From Pedobacter sp. BS3 (GTDB lineage: Bacteria > Bacteroidota > Bacteroidia > Sphingobacteriales > Sphingobacteriaceae), in the NCBI RefSeq assembly GCF_008274585.1, contig NZ_VTRT01000001.1:496001-560000 (forward strand): a stretch of 64,000 bases of DNA. Direction: 5' to 3'. Below are positions 58,133 to 64,000 of this stretch, piece after piece (position 1 is the first letter of the stretch; the number at the start of each line of letters is the position of its first letter). Made by a program: the position numbers and the translations under genes. The notes under the pieces were generated by a model. It searched no databases and was not told where the DNA came from. It was given only the letters and a program-made list of their open reading frames with translations.

Positions 58133-59646
58133 GATTGAACGATACTGTTTTTGAGATGTTGTAGAACGGGTAAAACGCCATTCCTGCTGATGCTTCTGAG
58201 CCGGGCTGCTACGGCCTGCTCAAAACCCGATAGCTGTGTCAGGTCTTCGCCCCACAACTGTTTGTTGGCAAGCACGGCAGATACCAGCTCGTTATCCGGA
58301 TGTTTTTGCCATTGTTCATAGAAATAACCGGCGTAATCATCAGTTATGAGATAAGATAAGCCGTTAACAGAACCATAATATTTACCATGCTCGTGGCGCA
58401 CTGGTTTTAAGAACAACAGGTATGCCGCAAAACCGGTCGCAATATGTTCCGGTACTGCTGAGCTCAGCTTATAATGATTTAACAAAACCGGGACTACCCG
58501 CATGCGCATTTTCATGGAATACTGCACGGTAATGGCCAGCCAGGCATGTTTTATTTCCTGGTTGCGGAAACGGTCGAGCACTTTTACGGAAAAGTCCCGG
58601 GCTTCTTCGGGCGATACGGCGTAAGGTATGGCCGGCGCTATCTCGTCAAGCATCAGGTGCGAAATAAACTGTTCCATATCCTCGTTATCCATCGCATTTT
58701 TCACGGTCTCAAATCCTGCAAGGAAAGCTAAACCGCAGCTCAGGGTATGCGTTCCGTTCAATAAGCGTAATTTCAATTCCCTGTAAATTTCAATATCGGG
58801 AGCAATAATCACACCCGCGTCGGCCTGTGCAAACGACAGTTTTTCTTTCACATGCTCATCGCCTTCAATGGCCCAGAGACGGTAAACTTCGGCCACAGCA
58901 ATCAGGTTATCGGTATAACCGGCCTGTGCAAAAAACTCCCCGGCTGTTTCTTTATCCGGTTTACCGGGAACAATGCGGTCTACCAGCGAATCGCAAAACG
59001 TATTGCTGGCTTGCAGCCAACTGATAAAATCTTCTTCCAGTCTATTGAACCGGGCAAGCCGGACGACAATGTTACGTAATTTTTTACCGTTATCCGGAAT
59101 CAATTCTGTTGGAACGATAATAAGCCCGGCATTTTTATCGCCGTTAAAGGCTTTAAAGCGATGGTATAATACTGCGGTGAGCTTACCTGGGAAGGAATCG
59201 GGTACGCCTTGTGTAATATCTTCTTCCACGTATTGGATGCCAACCTCGGTGGTATTGGAAATCACAATTTCCAAATCCTTTGATGCGGCGATAGCCAGGA
59301 TATCGTCCCATTGTTTGGTGGCGGTTATCACCCTGCTGATGGCCGAGCAGATAATATCTTCCTCAATTTTCTGACCGTTCTCAATTCCCCGGATGCACAG
59401 CGTGTACAGATTATCCTGGTTATCAAAATCGTCTGTAGAACCGTGATTGGTAGATTTCACCACCGCAATGCGCCCGTTAAAAATCCCCTGGCGATTGGCT
59501 TTGTCTATGAAATAAGCGGGCAGTCCGCGTAGAAGTACGCCGGTCCCGAACTGAAGTACTTTTTCGGGCAGGTGGAATAACGCCTCATCCGGTACGTTCA
59601 CACCGGCGTTATCAATGTGTTTCAGGTTATCTTTAGAGAGAATCAT
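58129..59646 (-). CDS. uxaB: Tagaturonate reductase
   Basis: This protein of about 505 residues belongs to the mannitol dehydrogenase/UxaB family and reduces tagaturonate to altronate with NADH. The Rossmann start is VLQFGTGVLLRGLPAYFIDK; IVISNTTEVGIQYVEED, PTELIPDNGKKLRNIVVRLA and the C-terminal LNGTHTLSCGLAFLAGFETV (catalytic Lys region nearby) follow. The start is placed at MILSKDNLKHID (59646); nine codons upstream are unsupported. A 113-bp gap to the PL10 gene holds a TACTTTTG box on the minus strand, a possible internal promoter. Confidence 0.93.
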   Translation of the reverse strand: MILSKDNLKHIDNAGVNVPDEALFHLPEKVLQFGTGVLLRGLPAYFIDKANRQGIFNGRIAVVKSTNHGSTDDFDNQDNLYTLCIRGIENGQKIEEDIICSAISRVITATKQWDDILAIAASKDLEIVISNTTEVGIQYVEEDITQGVPDSFPGKLTAVLYHRFKAFNGDKNAGLIIVPTELIPDNGKKLRNIVVRLARFNRLEEDFISWLQASNTFCDSLVDRIVPGKPDKETAGEFFAQAGYTDNLIAVAEVYRLWAIEGDEHVKEKLSFAQADAGVIIAPDIEIYRELKLRLLNGTHTLSCGLAFLAGFETVKNAMDNEDMEQFISHLMLDEIAPAIPYAVSPEEARDFSVKVLDRFRNQEIKHAWLAITVQYSMKMRMRVVPVLLNHYKLSSAVPEHIATGFAAYLLFLKPVRHEHGKYYGSVNGLSYLITDDYAGYFYEQWQKHPDNELVSAVLANKQLWGEDLTQLSGFEQAVAARLRSISRNGVLPVLQHLKNSIVQS

Positions 59647-59759
59647 ACGGTCAAGTAAAAAGTAAAAATTCAAAAGTAAAAACCGGTAATGCGTTTGAAA
59701 TCAGAAGTATAAAGATGAATTTTCGGGTCAGTTTATAGTTAACTTAACAATAGTTTCAT

Positions 59760-60806
59760 TTATTTCGCATTGGTGGCCAGCCATTTCGGATAATCTTTAT
59801 CGAATAGCTTTTGTGGCCAGGTGCCGTACCAGGCATATCCGGCCCGACGCTCGTTTTCTATTTCGGCGAGTGTTTCCTTAGGCTTGCTATCACGACCGAC
59901 AAACTGTGGCTTGTTGGTATCAATATCATAAAATCGTGCCCAGGTAACGGAATTCGGGTCGGCAACTACAATGCCGTCTTTGCCTGTTGGCTGACTGGCA
60001 TCTTTAATGATTTCAAATTTATATCCCGGTATTTTGGATTTTTCAAACCAGGCCATAGCGCTTTCTATAGATTTCTTTATTTCCGGTGACGGATTTTTTT
60101 GCCGCATTAAAAATTGCACAATTCCAACTGATTCGCCGCTGGCTATGGAAGGTAATTCAAAAGCTCGTGCTTTGGCCGGTTTCAGGGAGTCTTTATCGTA
60201 TTGGGCACACCAGGCGGTTAACTTTCCATTAACAGCAATTTGCGTTTTTAATATGCAGTCAATGCCTTTGGCTACCGCGGCTTTGGCTTTGGGGACAAAT
60301 GCCGGATTGACCACATCATAATCGTGCTTTTTATCTACAATATCCTGTAGGATATTGAGCACATTAATCATGGCATTATCGTTATAGGTTATTTCCGAAC
60401 GGTATAAATGTTTATCGGGATAGAACTGCGGCCAGCCGCCATTATCATACTGGGCATTTAAAATGTAATTGATGCCTTTTTCGGCAGCAGCAAGGTAATT
60501 TTTGTTGCCGGTTTTCTTATAAGCTGTTACCAGGTAATTAATTTCACGACTGGTGGCCTTGTTGTCGAAAGTGGCATCTTCATGTAGTGAGTCGGCTTTG
60601 ATGGCTTGCTTTTCATCCGCGGTAAGCGGCTTGTTATAATCAACTTTAATATTGTTCACCGCTTTAGGCCATCCACCTACGCTACGCTGATAAACCAGCA
60701 TGTTCTCGGCTATGGGGTCTGTGGTTTGGGCATAGCTGAATTGGGCTGCCATCAGGCAGATTAACAGGACTACGGGTTTAAAAAATGTACTGCACATATT
60801 ATTCAT
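59760..60806 (-). CDS. pelA: Pectate lyase, PL10
   Basis: This 348-residue secreted enzyme cleaves polygalacturonate by beta-elimination. It has a signal peptide (STFFKPVVLLICLMAAQFSY, cut near AQT), and the PL10 alpha-toroid follows: MLVYQRSVGGWPKAVNNIKV, DNKATSREINYLVTAYKKTG, AQYDNGGWPQFYPD, NDNAMINVLNILQDI and LTAWCAQYDKD. It overlaps the stop of the GH105 gene by one base (TAATG), so translation is coupled. It would act on pectin in the periplasm or outside the cell. Confidence 0.93.
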   Translation of the reverse strand: MNNMCSTFFKPVVLLICLMAAQFSYAQTTDPIAENMLVYQRSVGGWPKAVNNIKVDYNKPLTADEKQAIKADSLHEDATFDNKATSREINYLVTAYKKTGNKNYLAAAEKGINYILNAQYDNGGWPQFYPDKHLYRSEITYNDNAMINVLNILQDIVDKKHDYDVVNPAFVPKAKAAVAKGIDCILKTQIAVNGKLTAWCAQYDKDSLKPAKARAFELPSIASGESVGIVQFLMRQKNPSPEIKKSIESAMAWFEKSKIPGYKFEIIKDASQPTGKDGIVVADPNSVTWARFYDIDTNKPQFVGRDSKPKETLAEIENERRAGYAWYGTWPQKLFDKDYPKWLATNAK

Positions 60807-62734
60807 TACTTTTTTGTTGGTATTTGCCCGATAAGCCAGTTAACCAGGTCTGTTGCGGCAGCAAAATTCTGGTATTGTGCGGGCAGCTTGCGTCCGTCTA
60901 AATACTCGTTATAAAACCAGGGGTCGCCTACGGCAAAAACGGTTCCTTTGCCATATTTTGCAGTTGCTATAATTACATCGCTACCATCGGTTAAACGGGC
61001 AGTTGCAGGCTGTTTAATGTTAAGGGTCGAGATTTCTTTGATGTATATTTTTTTAGCGGTTTTGAAAATGGCATTACCTGCCGGGATGGAAATGGCTCCC
61101 TGCTCAAAATTCCGACCTTCTACTTTATTGCGGCTATCTTCATTGAAATGGATACCGAACAGTTCGGGTAACTGGTTGAAGTTTTTAAACTCACAGTTGC
61201 CTGCATCATTCATGAACAATACCAATACACCGCCAGCCTTTACCCACTGACTGATTTGTTGAGCGTATGCCGGTGTCATATAATTTGGCTTTTCGGTTTC
61301 CTTTTCAGTATCAGGGTCAACAATGATATAAATGTCGCTTCCTTTCAGGTTTGTTGCGGTGGGCGCTTCATGAAGCGTAGCCAGCTTTAAGCCACGGTTT
61401 TGGAAAATGCTTCCAAATAATGAGAACCCGTTGTTATCGTCCTCATTCCAGATATAATGAAACGGAACTTTTTCGCCGGAAGGGCCTTTGGTATATTCGT
61501 TATTGAAAAAGTTATCCAGCAAAACGGTTTTTCCCTTGCCGGTTTTCGGGATGGCGGCCAGCTCCATTTCGTTAGCGGCCAGCAGGAATGCACCTACGCC
61601 CTTAGGGTCGTTGGTAATTACCTTTTCGCTGATATAATATTCGTAGCTGCCGTCCCGGTAAGGTTTACCGCCTAAACCCGACACACTCACCGTTCCGTTC
61701 AGGTTTACCCGGTTTTGCCCGGCAGAAACAATGAACTCCTTTTTCAGACCCTCATACCCTTTTTTTGCAGCCGCGAGATACGTTTGCGGCAAATAACCCA
61801 TTCGCAGGCCCTTGGCAAAACCATACACAAACATGCTGGATGCCGAAGCTTCCAGGTAATTGCCTTTTGCCGTTTGTTTGTCTAAAATATCATACCACAC
61901 GCCAGATTTGGCATCCTGGTATTTTAAGGCGGCTGCCGCCGTACGGTTCAGGATAGCTAATAATTCAGCCCTTTTCGGGTGATTTGCCGGGAAATAATCC
62001 AGCACATCTACCAGCGCCATGATATACCAGCCCATAGCCCGTGCCCAGAAATTAGGCGAAGCTCCGGTTGTTTTATTGGCCCACTGCTGCGCCTTTGATT
62101 CATCCCAGCCGTGGTATAACAAACCCGTTTTTGCATCGCGGGCATGCTTTTCCATGTAAATAAACTGGTTGGCAATGTCGTTAAAAGCATCGGGCTTATT
62201 CATCAGGGCAGCATATTCCGTGTAAAAAGGTTCGCCCATGTACAGGCCGTCCAGCCACATCTGGTAGGGATAAATTTTCTTATGCCAGAAACCGCCTTCG
62301 TTGGTTCGGGGCTGCTTTTGCAGCTGTTCCCACAACTGATTGGCGGCTTTGAGATATTTTTGTTTGCCGGTAACCTTGTAAAGCAGCAACAAAGTGCGTC
62401 CGTTCTTTACATTGTCAATGTTAAAAGCCGTGGGCTTGTAAGTAGCGATATTTCCGTCGTTATCTACAAAATAATCCATGCTTTTCTGGATGTAGTTGAA
62501 ATAACGTCCGTCGCCGGTTTTTCGCCATAAGGCGGCGATACCTTCTAAGACCACACCCTGGTCGTACGTCCATTTTTCAGGTTTTGGAGCCACCCCGGCA
62601 GTATCTTTCCACAAAGTTTCCATCGCGGTAGCTGCCATTTGCTCTGATAATGGGAGTGTTTGTGTGCTGCCCTGGCTGCATGCTGAGCCTATCAGCACGA
62701 ACAGTAAGCCTATATATTGAACGGTCTTATTCAT
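60806..62734 (-). CDS. GH105 unsaturated rhamnogalacturonyl hydrolase with C-terminal DUF4350-like domain
   Basis: This 642-residue lipoprotein (signal IGLLFVLIGSAC, lipid Cys19) has a GH105 (YteR/RhiN-like) alpha/alpha barrel (about 28-380): EKWTYDQGVVLEGIAALWRK, YPYQMWLDGLYMGEPFYTEY, FWARAMGWYIMALVDVLDYF and GVWYDILDKQ. It removes the unsaturated uronate left by lyases such as PL10. The last 230 residues, with LKGSDIYIIVDPDTEKE and GTVFAVGDPWFYNEYL, look like a DUF4350/ThuA-type (glutamine-amidotransferase fold) domain of unknown role. It overlaps both neighbours by one base, within the pectin operon. Confidence 0.9.
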   Translation of the reverse strand: MNKTVQYIGLLFVLIGSACSQGSTQTLPLSEQMAATAMETLWKDTAGVAPKPEKWTYDQGVVLEGIAALWRKTGDGRYFNYIQKSMDYFVDNDGNIATYKPTAFNIDNVKNGRTLLLLYKVTGKQKYLKAANQLWEQLQKQPRTNEGGFWHKKIYPYQMWLDGLYMGEPFYTEYAALMNKPDAFNDIANQFIYMEKHARDAKTGLLYHGWDESKAQQWANKTTGASPNFWARAMGWYIMALVDVLDYFPANHPKRAELLAILNRTAAAALKYQDAKSGVWYDILDKQTAKGNYLEASASSMFVYGFAKGLRMGYLPQTYLAAAKKGYEGLKKEFIVSAGQNRVNLNGTVSVSGLGGKPYRDGSYEYYISEKVITNDPKGVGAFLLAANEMELAAIPKTGKGKTVLLDNFFNNEYTKGPSGEKVPFHYIWNEDDNNGFSLFGSIFQNRGLKLATLHEAPTATNLKGSDIYIIVDPDTEKETEKPNYMTPAYAQQISQWVKAGGVLVLFMNDAGNCEFKNFNQLPELFGIHFNEDSRNKVEGRNFEQGAISIPAGNAIFKTAKKIYIKEISTLNIKQPATARLTDGSDVIIATAKYGKGTVFAVGDPWFYNEYLDGRKLPAQYQNFAAATDLVNWLIGQIPTKK

Positions 62735-64000
62735 TATTTGCTGATTTTTATGGCTGAAGTTTTAGCACCTTCGGCGATGTTATACACTTTGGCCGCACCT
62801 GAAACATCGGTACTGTTCACTTTTATTCCTGCCGATTTTTCGCCCGTAACAGTAAACAGCAGTGCGGTTTTTTCAGGATACGTTAACTGGCTGAACGTGA
62901 TATTGCTGCTGTTTTGAAGTGTTATCACCGGGTTGACATCGCCTGAAGCGATATGTACGTTTTTAAAACTGATGCCGTTGGCTTCAATACATTCAATACC
63001 TTTTTTAGCCTGGATGGTCATGTTCTCAAAAGCGATATTTTTAATGTTCATTTCGGGCAGGCCGCGTACAAATACGGCTTTTGATGCACCGTTACAGGCA
63101 ATATCGCGGATATAGAAATTGCGGAACTGCGGCGTGGCTTCGGTAACGGGATAAGTAATTGTTTTCGGGGCTTCGCGTTTTTCGCCGGCCAGCGGAACAG
63201 GGTCTACCGCGGCGTAATACATATCAAACAGGATGGCTTCGCCGGCAATTTCACTCATATTGATACGGTTAATATAAATATCTTCCACTACACCACCGCG
63301 ACCGCGGGTTGTTTTAAAGCGAAGACCGATATCGGTTCCGATAAATGAACAATCATACACGTGGATATTGCGTGCCCCACCAGACATTTCACTGCCGATA
63401 ACAAATCCGCCGTGAGCGTGATAAACCACGTTGTTGCGTACAATCACATTCTCGGTAGGCATGCCGCGTTTGCGTCCGGCCTCGTCGCGACCTGATTTGA
63501 TGCAGATGCCATCATCGCCTACATCAAACGTGCTGTTTTCTATCAGCACATTTTTGCACGATTCCACATCCACGCCGTCGCCGTTTTGAGCGTACCAGGG
63601 ATTTTTGGCGTAAATGTTACGCAGCGTTAAATCTTCGCACATTAACGGATGCAGGCACCAGGCCGGCGAGTTCTGAAAAGTAACGCCCTCCAGAAGTACT
63701 TTTTTACAGTTGGTCAGCACCAGCAGGTTGGGCCGAAGAAAATCTTTGATTTCCGCATAATCGGCCAGTGTTTTCCCAGGCGCAATAACACCAGCATTTT
63801 TTGTTTTCGAACCTTTAAATGCACTTTCTGACGGATACCAGGTCTTTTTATCTTCGCTTACCATACCGCCCGAAGCCACCAGTCTTTTCCATTGCGATTC
63901 TGTAAGCTTATCTTTTTTCACCATACGCCAGGCATCGCCGCCGCCGTCAATAATACCGCTGCCGGTAATGGCAATGTTTTCCAGGTTAGCTCCCGAAATA
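62734..64000 (-). CDS. Polygalacturonase, GH28 (cut by window edge)
   Basis: The frame is open to the right edge; about 422 residues are visible, beginning inside the beta-helix (GANLENIAITGSGIIDGGG). The GH28 active-site motifs are all present: NGDGVDVESC, VGDDGICIKSG, HGGFVIGSEMSGG and LRFKTTRG (in place of RIK). It hydrolyses galacturonan from pectin. It is the first visible gene of the leftward operon; its start, any upstream transporter (SusC/SusD) and the regulator lie outside the window. Confidence 0.93.
   Translation of the reverse strand, partial: ISGANLENIAITGSGIIDGGGDAWRMVKKDKLTESQWKRLVASGGMVSEDKKTWYPSESAFKGSKTKNAGVIAPGKTLADYAEIKDFLRPNLLVLTNCKKVLLEGVTFQNSPAWCLHPLMCEDLTLRNIYAKNPWYAQNGDGVDVESCKNVLIENSTFDVGDDGICIKSGRDEAGRKRGMPTENVIVRNNVVYHAHGGFVIGSEMSGGARNIHVYDCSFIGTDIGLRFKTTRGRGGVVEDIYINRINMSEIAGEAILFDMYYAAVDPVPLAGEKREAPKTITYPVTEATPQFRNFYIRDIACNGASKAVFVRGLPEMNIKNIAFENMTIQAKKGIECIEANGISFKNVHIASGDVNPVITLQNSSNITFSQLTYPEKTALLFTVTGEKSAGIKVNSTDVSGAAKVYNIAEGAKTSAIKISK

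Overview
The window reads as chromosomal DNA of a Bacteroidota bacterium, most likely family Sphingobacteriaceae (a Mucilaginibacter or Pedobacter relative; the genus is inference). Supporting signs are many Bacteroidota-type promoters (TAnnTTTG at -7, several with TTG about 20 bases upstream), type IX secretion genes (gldJ, porV) and a matching C-terminal sorting domain on a secreted lyase, FecR/ECF sigma/TonB-receptor signalling, lipoproteins such as DUF4249, and two uronate-polysaccharide utilisation loci.

Layout. 1-149 is the start of rimP (minus), behind a leader with a terminator-like hairpin. 150-867 is repeat-rich. 868-10218 is a PL6/KDG region: a secreted PL6 polysaccharide lyase split by a one-base frameshift, the leftward operon eda-MFS-gapN-like, and the rightward kdgK and yhcH. 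10310-21949 is mostly housekeeping (YugP protease, rmuC, hpt, psd, a Cys-rich exported peptide, a DUF4143 ATPase, a coiled-coil membrane protein, a GHL10 hydrolase, dnaG, yraN, glutaminyl cyclase). 22212-25446 is a short surface-sugar operon (methyltransferase, glycosyltransferase, FdtA-like isomerase, FdtB-like aminotransferase). 25560-31127 is a CHRD lipoprotein/ECF sigma/FecR/TonB receptor/DUF4249 unit. 31128-31798 is a graveyard of repeats plus a broken DoxX gene. 31799-46747 holds gldJ, porV, ispF, a FeoB-associated peptide, typA, mfd, a broken MntA/HepT module, two membrane proteins, a Nif3-like protein, a zinc-ribbon coiled-coil protein, pdhB and an Lrp regulator. 46907-49359 is a tRNA-like gene followed by a decayed integrative island with an intact MntA/HepT module. 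49914-50736 is a tRNA-Met gene surrounded by tRNA-derived pseudogenes, three of them identical 120-bp tandem units, with a GIY-YIG gene in the middle. Then come a Nei/Fpg glycosylase and a GH20 hexosaminidase. 53890-64000 is one leftward pectin/galacturonate operon: GH28 (cut by the window edge), GH105, PL10, uxaB, uxaA, uxaC, kdgK.

How the genes work together. GH28, PL10 and GH105 depolymerise pectin, and UxaC, UxaB, UxaA and KdgK carry galacturonate to KDPG. No KDPG aldolase lies in the visible part of that operon. The only one in the window is eda at 7779-8438, next to a second kdgK that would serve the PL6 product. A GapN-like dehydrogenase could oxidise the glyceraldehyde 3-phosphate released by Eda. 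The PL6 enzyme depends on the type IX system that gldJ and porV belong to.

Most unusual items: a class-II tRNA-like gene with a GUC anticodon and a 41-nt variable arm; the tRNA-Met-derived tandem array; two diverged copies of a GC-rich, probably RNA-coding element (about 300-425 and 53595-53760); and the hairpin-T8 attenuator between the rimP promoter and its start codon. All calls come from reading the sequence only; no database search was run.
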